Source: Gadus chalcogrammus
Lineage: Eukaryota; Chordata; Actinopteri; Gadiformes; Gadidae
DNA length: 64,000 bases
NCBI RefSeq assembly: GCF_026213295.1
Contig: NC_079424.1
Location: 11,116,650 to 11,180,649 of the forward strand
Direction of reading: 5' to 3'
The notes beneath the pieces were generated by a model. That model did no database searches and was not told the DNA's origin. It saw nothing but the letters and a program-made list of their open reading frames with translations. This document shows, in pieces, positions 27,301 through 45,540 of the stretch. How positions within the stretch are numbered: the stretch's first letter is position 1; each line of letters starts with the position of its first letter. The position numbers and the translations under genes are program-made.

Positions 27301-30300
27301 TAAGAGAAAGTATATTCTGGCATTTATCTCCTGGCTTGCTAGACGTCTGTTGTGTAACTGAAAATTTAGCAAATTAGATTGCATTTTTTATTCTCTTCAG
27401 ACTGTTAATTAGCTTGTTCATGAACGTAAAAATTGACTAAAATCTTTTGGATTGCTATTACTGTGTTTCGTTAAATAATAAAGTTTTAACACCAAAAAAC
27501 ACAGCAAACATTGAGACAACAGATGGGTTCCAATGGTCCAAGGTTCCACAGGGCGTCAACAGACGTTTGAGTTTGTTTACCAAACATTGCACTCAGAAAA
27601 GCGACTGCAGAGGGTTATTAATTGCCTATGCATAGTTCAAAATAAAAGTGCTAAATGGGCTGTTTCCAGACAACGGCAGTATAGTCAGGGCGGTGCTCTG
27701 GTACCTGAGGGGTGTGGAGTACAGGCTGGACTGGCTCTGGGGTCCAGGTGCGGTTGGAGCGGCCACGGGGCCCGGGGTTGATTCCCGCGAGGCGCCAACG
27801 ACACAGTTCTCCACGGCGCCAAAGTCTGGGATGGCAGACTCGGAGCCGAAGTCCAGCGCTCCGAACTGGAGGTTGAGCCCGGGAATGTCTGCGGAGCCTG
27901 GCATCTCTACCGCCGTGGAGGGGATCTGGGGAGGAAGGTTCCAGAGTCACCTCGTTGTACAATGACGGGAGCATTAGGGCCTTGTCACACCGAGACCCAA
28001 GCATAGAGCGCCAGTGTAAAGCACATCCTCCTTCAATCCGCCTCCTTCATGAGCCTTCGTGAGCAATGCCACACCGCATGCAGAGCTGGGATTTCCAGGG
28101 TGGAGCATTTGATGCATTTCATTTCAAGCTGATCCACCAGCTGACGGCTCTGATGTAAAGACGAGGCCATAAAAAAAGAGTTTGTCTTTGACTTATGCTC
28201 TATGCTTTTGTTTCGTCGTGCAAGGGCATTAAGAGATGTTACCGTAGATGTTAAAAATGTGGAGCTCTATGTAGAGGATTAGTTCGGCCAAAGAGTTGGA
28301 CATCAACCACTGACTTTAAGAGAACTGTAAATACATTTAAAGTGATGGCTTTTAGTTTATTTAACGGCACTGCCTGCTGCCCAGAGCTGGTTCTGTAACC
28401 CTCCATTACAAAGTGGAAGTCAGGCACGACATCAGGCATCTTACAGACCAAACGTTGCATGGCATGCTTCCTAAGTAGCGTTTGCGCCGTGTCCTTTGGG
28501 GGGGGGTCCAGCAGTACCTTGGACGTGGGGGGTATCCTTCGCTTCTGGCCCTTGAGTTGCGCCCGTTGTTGCTGGTGCGGCGTGCCGCTGCCCGGAGGGT
28601 CCAGCCCTGCACTGGGCGCAGGAGACTTGGCACTACCAGCAGCCAGCAGGGGGCCTCCCTGGCCCGCCTGGAGCCCGGGAGACGGGGCGGCGGGGGCGGC
28701 CTGCTGCAGCCGCTGCGTCGGGGGGCTGGGTTGGCGCGCCAGGGGCAGCGAGGGTCCCGCGTGCCTCTGGACCAGCTGGCTCAGAACTAGGGAGGGCTCT
28801 GGCTGCATACCAAACTCCCCTGGAAGCAACACAAACACACATTGAGGTGCGGTCCAAAAAGAGGAGGGGCAGAGACACTCAAGCCTTTTGAAACCAGCGC
28901 TGACTGTGTGGTACAGCAGACCATAACCTTCAGGTACGGGGACGACTTCTTCTATTGCATTCACTCAGCTGCAGAGTGGCTTTTAGTATTTCCCACAGAA
29001 TGGCACAGATTTATAATATTACCTTTGTAATACGCTGACGGGAGAAGGAGGCTTATCAAACAGACGCGTCAGATTAACAGACTAGTCTACAATCATGACT
29101 ACCGTATGTATTTCTTTAATCGTTACTAATCCTGATTTGTTATGTTTGCTGCAATTATACGTCTGCCCATTTGGTGACTATCGCATTCCTAACCTTCCCT
29201 GGAAGGAGGGAACCCTCTGCTTTGTTCCTATTCACTGTTCCAGCCCTTGGATTTAGCTAATATTCCTTAGTTTACCTTAACCTTAAGAATGGCTGGGCTG
29301 ATTGATATATATATTAAAAAAAAAAGGGATTTCATAAATTATATTATAAAAATAAATAAAGAGTCTGCCCCTTGGCCAGATTAACATTGCTTGAAAAAAC
29401 CCTGAGAAGGAAAGAGAAGACACTCACGGCTGAACTGCGAGGAGGCACCGGGCTCTGACACTTTCAGGTCCCAGCTGGAGGAGACTGGCGGAGGTACTGG
29501 GACTCCAAGGCCGGGCAGACGACCCCCTTGGGTGCCGACAGAGGGCGTGGCCTGGGAGGATGGCAGCGGACCCAGGCCGGGACCCTTTAGCTGCTCCAGT
29601 ATCTGAGCTCCGGCGCTTGGCTGGCTCCGTTTGGACTGTCCCAGGTCACCGAAGCCAGCTCCAAGCACGGACGACTGATGCACATAGCAAGAGATGGAAA
29701 GGTATTTTAAGCGGTGGGTTTTGGGCATGACACAGGTGAATCCTGTGTCAACCCAAAAACAACAATTTACATCCCAAACGAAAAAGGGGACCTATGGTGA
29801 AGATGCTTGTTAGCATGTGGGAGGAGGAGTATCATTAATGTAGGGGGAAAGGGCAGAGCAGCAGAAGCGATTGTCAGTTTACCAGGGCAACGTGTGCATA
29901 GCTTGTGCTGCCAGTGGCGTTTCGGCTGAGGGGAAGCTGGGGCTGCTGCGGTTGATGGTGGTGGTGGTGGGAGTTGGTAAAGACCAGGCTCTGAGAGCTG
30001 GAGGAGGAAGAGGAAGGGGGAGCCTCCCTACCTCCACCCACAGGCTTCTGCAGCAGCGTGGCCAGGTCCAGGCTAACAATGAGACGGAGCATGGGAATAT
30101 CCTTAGCAGAGCAACTTTATTGCTGTGGTATTGACTATCATTATTACAGTGCATCACATTATTAAAGAGCCTGATCCATCAGCGGTAGGATGGATGTGTT
30201 TTTAGTTACCTTTGTCCAGGTGTGATGTGGTTCTCAGCAGCAGGCGCACACGAGGAGGTGAACACTTTGGTCTCGGAGAGCTGAGGAAAGAATAAACCAA

Positions 30301-33300
30301 AGAGATTATTGTTATAGTCCAAGCAGTGGCAATTCATACGGTTACCACTATAGGAGTGGTATAAATGAAGATTAACATCTTCACTCTTAATAAAGGCTTA
30401 ATATGCTCAGCCTCCTCACACTTCATCATCCTACCCATTCTGAAATGGCTCTGGGGGTTAGAAGAGAAGACACATAAGAACACACAACATTTGCCTGTAA
30501 CTCACACTGACATCCTCGCTCCAGTCCTCAGCAGCCCAGTCTTCCAGTGTATTCCTCCAGGCTAAGAGACGCAGGGGAACGCCAAGAGATCAGAGCCCCA
30601 TCCGGTCAGGATAGTAATTGCGTTTCATAATAGGAGGACGCACATAAACGCCACCTACCTGTTCCATCTGGGTTGGTGCCGTTGGCCCCCGTGTCCCACA
30701 CCTCTGAGTCCATGGTCCGCGTGCGGGAATCTGAGGTGTAGTCCGCCGGGTTGAAGGTCCTGGGGGTAGAAGAGGAGGGAAAAACAAAGAAGTGTTGGTG
30801 AAAAGTCAAAGTAGAGGGAGTGGGCATGAGAAAGACAAGAAAATCCTGTTGCAAAGCAAATAACATGAAGGGTATATATCCTATTAAGTTTTGTTGCCGG
30901 TATTGTACGACAGAAGATAGTCAGGAAAACAAAGAAATGCTTTTGAAAACAAACACATTATGTAATTTGCAGTTCTGCTGAAGGAACACGACATCAGGTT
31001 CTAGGTGCATACCCCATTCCCTGGGCTGAGAACCGGCTCCCTGGCGGCGCTCTGCCCCTGCCTCGACCTCCGGCTCCTACACAATACGACAAGAGAAGAA
31101 GACAATGCACCTCAGCCCTCGGCCACTGAGAAGGACGGCACAAGGTTGAATGTCTCCCACCCCCCTCTCTCTCTCTTTACGTACCAATCAACCCCCCTCT
31201 ACCTCCCCTGCCCCTCCGGCCTCGCTCCGAGCCCCTTTCCACGGGCATCACCTCAACCCCATTCTCCTCTGGGCGTGCGGCTGTATACACAGACACACAC
31301 ACAGGTGAGTCCATCACGAAGGGATGGGGTAGCGACACAGGGTGGGATGTGACTGTCTCTGTGGGGGGGGCTGTACCCGGTCGGCTGCGACTAGCCCCCT
31401 TGCCCCTGCGGCTGGAGGCACTGCGACCCTTGTTGGCCTCCTTGTCTCCTTTCTTCTCCCGGTTCTCCTTGTTCTCCTTGCTCTCGGACGGTCCCTCCTT
31501 AACGAGGGGCTTCTTCTTCCCTACGGTCTCCCATGAGGTCTAGAGAGGAGCACAGACACAGAGGATGAGAGGTCTCCAAATACATTGATGTCAAGGTCCA
31601 GGGATATGGTGGATAAAAAGCTCATTCTTGTTGAAAGGAAATCTGACAGTACATTTTCTTAACGGCTTAAAACCTATGTTTTATCAAAACCATCACGCGG
31701 AACAGATTTCAAAAGAATTGGTGACCACTTCTTGATTTTTTTTATGGGTTACATTGGAGTCGTTTGAAATTATTGTATTTAGCAAACATGTCTTGTTACG
31801 TTACTCTACTTATTTTGTGCTTGCAGCCCTTTTCATTTCCTTTGATTTGGTTTTTCTTCTCCCTGTTCCTGTTTTTGTTGAATGTGTCTCTGCATGAATG
31901 GTATGTAATATTGTATGAACATTAGTAGCTAACCTCCCAGTTAGTTCTCACAAGAGTTTCAGATTTTAATATATATATAAATAAATAATTAATGAGTTCT
32001 GTCTATTATGTAGCAGTGGAGGAACTTGGGGGCCTTTGTGAACTTTGAGATTGTCAATAGTAATATTCTTGGAAATAAAGAGGTACCAGACTGTCACTAT
32101 TTTTGTATATAGGATGTCGTTTTCTTAAATAAAATGGAATTTTTATCGATCAGCATTGACTGAAGTTATGTGTAGGTTATTTTAAGCTACAGGCTAGTAT
32201 TACTTTAACATAAAAACATATGAATTTCATCATATATTGAAGAACTTGGTTCAACTTACATGTGCACCACATGCCAATTCCAGACAGTATTTATATATGT
32301 AGAAGGAGGGTTCTTGACTCAAGTCTTTTTTTTACCTAACTTTATCTTGGTAGTCTGCATTTTTACCAAGATGTTTCATCTTGATTTGTGCAGAACCACA
32401 CCCTATGTTGTTAATTTGGATCAGGGTTAGATTTCAGCCTACCACAAATAGGCTTTTGCCCTTCTCAAACAGGAACCACCTACTATTTTGGGACCTTAAT
32501 CAAGACAAAAACAACAAAGGTAGCTGGTAGGGGGGGGACTACAGAGAGTTGAGCGATCCCCCCCCCCACCCGCCCCCAACCATCTGTGCCCACAAGCCGG
32601 CCTGGGAAGGGTTGGGCCTTTGACCAAGAATGTCCAGCATGCAGTTGGAGAAACACTTAACCATTTGTCCAATGGCCATTATTATTCTTAAAAATACAAT
32701 ACTGTCAATCCCTATTGTGTTTTCTCAGGACAGACTTTCCAACAAACCGGACAAAATGTGTCTGGTACTCTGGAGAATGGTCCAGCATATCTTATCTTTG
32801 TTCTTCACCGAGCCCCTTTCCACTGCAAGCAAGTATTTTAAGCCTTACTCAAACAAGTTCACCTATTGGGTGCTGAAATAACAAGCTACCCCAAGTCAAT
32901 CCAAAAGCTAGAATCCTTGCACTCTGTCGAATGGAACTAGCCTTTAATTCAGAATGTAGGCAATGTCCATCCTCTAGGCTGCTAAATAAAAACGAATTTT
33001 GGGGGACAGCCATTCAACACAAAAATACATGAGTGGATAAAACGCCTGATGGGGAAGGCAAGGACATGGCGGGGAAGGTTGGATTTAAGGTATTGCTCTG
33101 CGTTTATTATAACGGGTGTCAATGGGTGGCGCTGAATTTGAACAGTGCTGGAAGTTATATTGATTCACCGAGTGTGAGGGCTCGCATTGGAAATAAGTTT
33201 TGAATTGATAGAACGCATGTTGGTGGATGGCGCATCGAGGGTGCGAACCCTTTTAGGGTAAAGGAAGTTCGGTTTTTGGCTCTTAGTTGAACGATTTTTT

Positions 33301-34263
33301 GGTTCAAACCTCAATGTACTAAGTGTGTAGGCATCTTTGAGCAGGATGCCCAACCCCTACTTGCTCATTAATGACATGAAAGAAAAATGTTTTATATCCA
33401 TGTAAGTCGCTTTAGATAAAAGCCTTTGCTAAATAACTCCTTAGTAAATTGGTAATGGAAGGAAGGAAGAAGCTTCTTGTAATCCGTGTGGGTCTAGGGT
33501 AATGGCCTACCGTGTCGGATGTACTCTCCAGGAGGAAGTTGATTGCTCTGTTCACGTCCTCGTTGCAATCGTGGAGCGCTATCATGCACTCATCCTGGTT
33601 CTTCCCCGTGACCTCCATGAGCTAGGAGCAGAGCCATAAGGTCAAGCAAAAACTATTTAAAAGGGATAAAGCATCACATTTACAAGAGGTTTAACTTGAG
33701 CATGGTCTTCAAGTGTGCTGACGAGCAGAAAGGCATGCATTCACAAAGGAAAACGGAGGCCGACTCCTAACCATCAGGGTTAGGCAACGATTATCCTCAT
33801 GCATTGTCATTTAGAAGGGGACTCTTTCATCCTCACCTGGTTGACTTTGCACTCAGAGTCAGAGTCATTCTTGTCATAGATCACCTGGGCAAGGCGGATT
33901 TGCTCTGCAGTAGCCTGGATCATGAGACAAAAATGGAAAATATATGTCTATAGTGCAAACAGTGTTTTGGTTTTTCAAGTGGGTGAGTAGGATTTTTTTT
34001 GCATTGCACATGCAATGCAAAAGTGAATTCCCCTGTCCCCGGAATTTGAACATTTGTGTATCTGCATTCTGCAGTATTATAGCGATTTCTATGGCGGGGG
34101 AAAAAACTGTAGACGTTGGTCTTTGGCATTTGCTATCAATTCCCAGTGTGGAAGGTGAGCCCTCACCTGTATCTGTTTTCTGTGGTTGGGAGGAGTGTGT
34201 GACGGTGGGCAGCGTCTTCTCCCGAGGGCCCCGGGCCTTGTCGCCGCCCAGCGAGCTCATCAT
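21305..34263 (-). CDS. ubap2: Ubiquitin-associated protein 2
   Basis: Twenty-six coding exons on the minus strand, 5' to 3': 34167-34263, 33837-33904 (or 33914), 33511-33621, 31377-31539, 31203-31280, 31013-31076, 30659-30759, 30506-30561, 30210-30280, 29883-30072, 29428-29674, 28518-28819, 27705-27925, 26733-27033, 26288-26327, 25870-26041, 25511-25562, 24475-24778, 23712-23803, 23419-23466, 23185-23263, 22689-23093, 22218-22322, 22052-22119, 21713-21904, 21305-21397; about 1239 residues. It has an N-terminal UBA domain (EVTGKNQDE..ALHDCNEDVNRAI), an Arg/Gly-rich stretch (RGRRGRG), TFNPADY, LNLQFGALDFGSE, long Ser/Gln/His-rich low-complexity exons, and a C-terminus ending PYWAN like UBAP2 (PYWTN) rather than UBAP2L. 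UBAP2/UBAP2L proteins join RNA granules and bind ubiquitin. The first exon-exon junction has a probable one-base problem (see findings). Gene next to dcaf12 as in human. Confidence 0.93.
31540..33510. other. Large ubap2 intron without recognised genes
   Basis: AT-rich, with C- and G-homopolymer runs near 32530-32570. It ends in a tRNA-derived SINE described separately. I saw no box C/D motif set, although human UBAP2 introns host SNORD121. Confidence 0.4.
33180..33445 (+). mobile_element. tRNA-derived SINE, teleost type
   Basis: GGTTCAAACCTC near 33300-33311 fits an RNA polymerase III B box. Downstream CATCTTTGAGCAGGATGC, then CTACTTGCTCA, and the tail GTAAGTCGCTTTAGATAAAA with TTTGCTAAATAA are the typical body and LINE-derived 3' tail of common fish SINEs. 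It lies in the intron between ubap2 coding exons 3 and 4, antisense to the gene. The 5' limit is approximate. Confidence 0.65.
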
Positions 34264-34305
34264 ATACAGTATATACAAAACTATGTATGTACAAAATAGA
34301 AAAAT

Positions 34306-36121
34306 CTGCAAAGGAAGCACAATAGGGTTAGCGACACATACTCGCCTTCATTCATAAACAAATTTAATATAATAAGGCTCTTTGAATAAAGGCTAGGCCG
34401 TTTATGTCGTTTGCAGTACATTTATACAAATGTCTTAACACATGAATTCAGCCTAGGCAAAACAAATCCACAACCATTTAAATTCCTCCTAATAATTTTT
34501 TTGCCTTCTGAAAAACACAAAACCAACATTGGCTCGCTATTGCCCTGGTGATGCAACAACTCTGAGGGAGTAATAAACTAGGTCAAGGAGGCAAGTGAGC
34601 CCAATGTCCACTCACACTCAGCAGGCATTATAAACAACTGTGCAATTTTGTAGTAGAATCATCAACATGCACACACCAGGCACCCACTGTAAGGTACGCA
34701 CAATACATGCAATTTATATATACACTGTCCCAGATAAACTGTTTTAGGAAAATTGTAAAATGTGTCATTTAAAACAAAAAAACATTCATGGCAAGTCATT
34801 ATAGATGTTTTTATTTACCAAATACCAAAACTATTCGGCTCATAGTTGCACATTTTAGCTGGAGCAAATAAAAGGTTTTAAATATTAAATCACTGCATGA
34901 TCACAATACAACAAGTTTCATATTTAAAGATTCTTAATTGTTACTAATACTGGTACAGTTTAAACAAACAACTATAACGTTCTATTGCTCGTGTATTGTT
35001 ATCCCCACTGACCCATTTGTTTTATGTGGAAGAACAATAGCAATACAGCTCCGGCTGTTAAATGACGTGTGTGGATGCACTCTTGCTATTGGCTGCAGGA
35101 CTGAACAAAGCTAAAGCGAAAACACCATGGAAAAGACTGTACAATTTTATTTAAAAAAATACTGAAATGGCCCGAGGCAACGTCGTTCTATACCGTACAT
35201 ATGACTATTGTCTTCTCCATTTTTTTTTTTGACTCATAAAATAGAGAAGATTCTGCGCCAACACGAATACGAAACCAAACAACAACAAAACCATTACCAA
35301 CAAAACTCGATCCTACCTTCGAGAGATGCAATTTGGCATGTCATGAGTTGTATGGCATTGCACCGCATATATGACATGAAAGACCATCAACGTTTAGCCA
35401 CTTTATTCAAACGTATTTTGTCCCTGGGCATATTAAACGTTAACACGTATACCTTCGGACCGTCAGATCCCCCAGCTGCGTTTTGCATTATTTGTTTTCA
35501 TGGTCTGTTTTAAAAAAAATCCCAACAACGCCTTAGTTTTCACGCATAATATATTTTCTCATCACGATGCAGTACCATTTAACATATTACACACCGAAAT
35601 GGTAATACTAATTCTATGTATCCCTTTGTCCTCGCTAGCGTAAGCTACGATTAGCTAGCCTACTCCCCTTAGCTGACACAATGCCATAGAAATGCAGGGA
35701 TGGCGCTAGCCGTCGAGGCTATCGCTAACAAAATAGGGTCGGGATAGAAAGTCAACCAGCGCACTGTCATGTGCATAACAATACATCGTCAATAAGGAGA
35801 ATCACACCAAAACACAGTTTCATCCAATGCCACTGGTAGTTTATAACACATGACATCAAAACATGCTAGTGGGCTAACAACAAAGCTCTATCGATCCTAT
35901 GGAAAATGGCCTCAGTGCACAATCCCATCCCGACGCAGCTTGCCGGGTGAAAAGCAATCACAAAAATGCGAAAAAAAAGCTACCAAAAGCGCGTGTAATA
36001 GGCGCGACGGAGACGCATATTCAACGCATACACACGATTTCTTATGAAACAATAATACAAATGTGCTAATAACCCAACACTTAAGTTTGACAAAGACGAG
36101 AAGATTTATTTTTTTTATTAC
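34306..36121. other. ubap2 first intron
   Basis: AT-rich sequence with no coding exon or recognisable repeat. Confidence 0.4.
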
Positions 36122-36190
36122 CTGCTAACACGCTTCACTCCGCAGCAGCAGACAAGGTGGTCACGTGACGTGCGATGTCGCCGTTGATGC
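36122..36190 (-). promoter_or_regulatory. Probable ubap2 first (untranslated) exon and promoter with E-box
   Basis: On the minus strand GTTAGCAG|gtaata at 36121-36122 is a good donor. Upstream is the palindrome TCACGTGA (36161-36168), an E-box of the USF/TFE type, in a CpG-rich context. The start-codon exon has its own acceptor (CCTTTGCAG) at 34306, so a first exon here would be joined by an intron of 1.8 kb. Confidence 0.5.
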
Positions 36191-38625
36191 CCGAGTCTGG
36201 TCTGCGCAGCCGCGCAACCTCCTAACCACAATCTCTTCAAAGCCACAAGAGGCTGGGAGAGGAACCTCGTTTTTGGCGTTATCCCGGTATACTGCAACGC
36301 AATTTCTGGTGTCTTATACAGCCCCGAAGCGAAAATAGGAACATGACAAGCGTAACAAAAATGACAAGGATAATAAATATAGAGATTTGACGAATAATTC
36401 GACAAAGCAGTATCCGAAAGATGTAAGGGAAACGATGTCCCTCTATCTGAAATAATTCCCTTTCAGTCACGCCTCTTAGACGCTCAACCCATGTAACTGA
36501 AAGTCCCCCCCACCACAACGCTCTCTCGTCAGTAAACGCTCATGTTGAGCATCCCTTCCCAGGCGTGTGTGAGGTGAGAACGCCTGGGAACGAGCCAAGA
36601 TTACACCCACATTTCCCAAATGATATACCTTGATATCTAGTAATTGGACCGTTTTAGATCCTCACATTAAAATCGCATTTAACATTTACATTTAATTTAG
36701 CAGACTTTGTCCCAGTGGCAAATGAAGGCTCCCAATACACTGGGCTTTAGTATGACATTGGACGTGCACATTTAATTCTGACGGTTGGTGTACCAATTGT
36801 GGGTATTCAAATATGCCTATATGTCATTGCACACCTAATTAGCAAATTAAAATATGTTTAAATTGATTTTTATAAAAGTGACGATGCCTCTGGCCAACAC
36901 TTTATGTCTTAGAAAACATGATATGGTGCATGGAGAATAAGATAGGCAGACAGAGATTTTACATCAATATACTTTTATTATCCTCAATATTTACTTTCTT
37001 TTAGGTTGGTTCTCAGATGTTGATATACGATATCCACTGATTCAGTCATTTGTAAAAACAATCATGTGTGTATAAAAAAATGAGGGCACCACCAATTTAA
37101 ACACAGGTCAATCCACAGTGTTTCTCAGACAGATCCATAAAATGTATGCATTTCACCGTATGCATTTAACACACATATAAAATACGCTTTAATGGTGATG
37201 GGGTGTTCTTTGTTCAACTTTGTCCTTATTAGGGTTCTGTTTTCTACATGGCATTATTGTTATGAAACCTATGGATGAAAGTTCAATGTAGAAAGGCAAA
37301 CCTATGTTACCCTACCAGTCTTTCACAGAAAGACTTCAGGAAGGCCGATGTTTACCCTGCCTCTGTTTATCAAGGAATGCTTGATTCCTTGATAAAAAAT
37401 AAAGGAAAAAGAAATAAAATCTTTTAATCGACTAACAAGAGAACATTGCACGGATGCTCAGATCAGAAGGGATGGAACCCCCTTACAAATGCCAGACTTC
37501 AGAGGAATTTAAACAATTAATGATAGTCTGTTTTTGGCTTCGTCTATGCTTATCCCAATGAGAGCTTTCATTGGATTAAATTGATGACACTAACACGCAG
37601 TAGTCAATTAAGCCGTTGAACCTTAAGTTAAGTGGCGGATTCCACAGCGCTTACCATATCAACAAGGGTGACAGTGGGGAAAAATAAATAAACCTCACAA
37701 AAATATAAACGGCCAGGGTTTTCAAATTACACACACGCACACACAAAAAAAAACATTGGCTTTGATAATTAATTGAAGAATTCCTACATATTTAGCAATA
37801 AGTTGGTACTGCCATTATCTTAGAGCGAGAAAATTAATTGTTCACTTGACTGGTATGATTTATGGAGAATATAAACATATTTCAAACAGTTCTGCGCAAT
37901 CCAGCCAATCTATCAAGTCCCAAGTGCCCTCCAGTTAAATGTTGAAAACAAACTATTCCTCTCCTTTTAAAATGTATACATTTTGATGGGAGAATGAAGA
38001 ACTGCCAAGAGTAACCAGAGTGTGTAAAGAGACAGTTGTGTCACTAGTTGCACATAAAACCCCTTGAACACTGATTCTTTTTTGATGTAGACCAGTTTCT
38101 ACAATTCTTTTATCAAGGTAGTGAATGGTGAAAAACGTATAGAGATATATATAGATATATATACTTATATATATATCTTTATTCTTCGTATTTTTATTCG
38201 CAACTCTCTTGTGTGTTTCTCAGAGGTGACCCCGCAGCTCTTCAGAATTCACTGGTTAAATTGTCTTTACACCTGTACAATGAAAAGAAAAAGCACCTAA
38301 ACAGTAGGAATTTCAAGGACTTGATGGAGAAGTGTGGCCTTGCAAATGGTGGATCCAGAAAACAAGGTTCACCATGCTATAGCGCAATTGGGAGAAAAAA
38401 AAAAAAGAGAACGCCATCATACATTAGGGAGTAGGATTGTGCTCCTGAGTCTACGTGTGATAAAAAGGCCAAACGGGAAAGATTAAATAGGGGAGGTGAA
38501 ACCGCGGAGGGTCAAGGGTCCAAGCTGCAGGAGGAGGAGGGGGGGGGAGCGAGGGAAGGTCTGAATGAGAAGTCAAAGAGCCACAGGAGGACCAAGGGAT
38601 GAGACAGGGACAGGGAGAGCAGTTT
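36191..38625. other. Spacer between ubap2 and dcaf12, including the dcaf12 3' UTR
   Basis: TTTATT at 38178-38183 (AATAAA on minus) could end the dcaf12 transcript about 440 bases after its stop; another lies near 36974. A degenerate TTTACATTTAATTTAGCAGAC near 36685-36705 resembles the tail of common fish SINEs. No coding exon seen. Confidence 0.4.
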
Positions 38626-44022
<5,397 letters not shown>

Positions 44023-44654
44023 AGTCTGACACACACAATTCCCTCACCCACATGGAGGGTAATAGTGACACTGTAAACTGGATCATATAATGGCGATTAA
44101 CTATGTTTTTCTTGGCCCTCGTCCGGTGGCAAACGAGAGCGATCACATAAAGGGTTAGGTTAGACACTAGCTAGGGTTAACGCTACTTGCTAACGTCAGC
44201 TAGCCTCTGGGTTCCGCAGAAAGTATCGGCACGGCGTTTCTTGGTTATCGATTCGGTCTCGACAGAGGAGCCTAGATGAGAGGCTCCCCTCTCCGCAATA
44301 TTAACACCCGTTTTTTCCCGTTTTGAGAGTCGCGTCAGCAACGATGAAAACATTGACCCTCGCGCAGCCGCACTAAGATTAAATATCAACAAAAACAAGG
44401 TCGTTCGTGAACACTGACGTTATGTGCGTGCTCGTCCACTGGCTTCGTCACATGACATCATACCCCAAACAGCGGACCAATATTGGCGAATGTTTTGCGT
44501 TGGCAGCTACCAGTTTCAAAATTGTAACTTGATCATTTGAATATGATTGCCTAAAGACCCTGTTTTACGCCACAATAGACATTTGAACACATAGCATTGC
44601 TGATCACCACTTTCATTGAATACTTAGTGGTTTAGTGGTTTCTTTTTTTCTTTT

Positions 44655-44735
44655 CTTATGTAGCACTTTGAGATTGTTTGCTCAATTTAAAGTGCATTAC
44701 AAATAAAATTCATTATTATTATTTTATTATTTAGT
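44655..44735 (+). mobile_element. LINE 3' tail remnant
   Basis: TGTAGCACTTTGAGATTG, then AAGTGCATTACAAATAAAAT and TTATTATTATT: the usual 3' end of L2/Rex-type fish LINEs, without coding sequence. Confidence 0.5.
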
Positions 44736-45343
44736 GACACAGGTGTCGTCACACCTGTGGTGTTCTGGGTGTAAAATAACTGCTATTTGAAATGAATGGT
44801 ACTATTATATTAACTTCATCCAGCAGATGAAAAACATCCCGACAAACCCAAATACGTGGTTACATAACCATGAATTGCTTTGTCACATGACAAACGTCTT
44901 ATTTTCAGTGAAAGAGAATCAAGATGGAAATTTGAGTGCCACCAAGTGACAATCATCTATATACTGGTTTCTAGCACAAACCAAACAGGAAAAACAGTAA
45001 CTCAGGTTGCTGACAAACTGTTTGAGTAAAAGTCCCTTACGTTTCATCAGTTGGATATCATTGGTATAGCGTAGGGTTAGCAATCAAGGAGATTTGACTT
45101 TCTGTAGACTTTTATATGTTATCATTTGATCTCCTTTAATCACCAATCCAGACACACACAGTATACATGTCCAGCTTTGGTTTCCCCATCACAACCCTCC
45201 GACAACTAATAATATGAATTGGAAGTTGCCCTAGAAACCTGGGATTCCGGTCTAATTTATAAGGTATCCTTCACAGTGGAGGCGAAATTTAACTTTAGTT
45301 TACTAGCTGTTCAGAGTAGGCCACATATTATATAGAATTTTAC

Positions 45344-45466
<123 letters not shown>

Positions 45467-45540
45467 TATATAATCAAATTGTGTAATGCAATGTAACATA
45501 AAGCAAAAGGGGGCAGAAGTTAAACATGTCATCAAAATAA

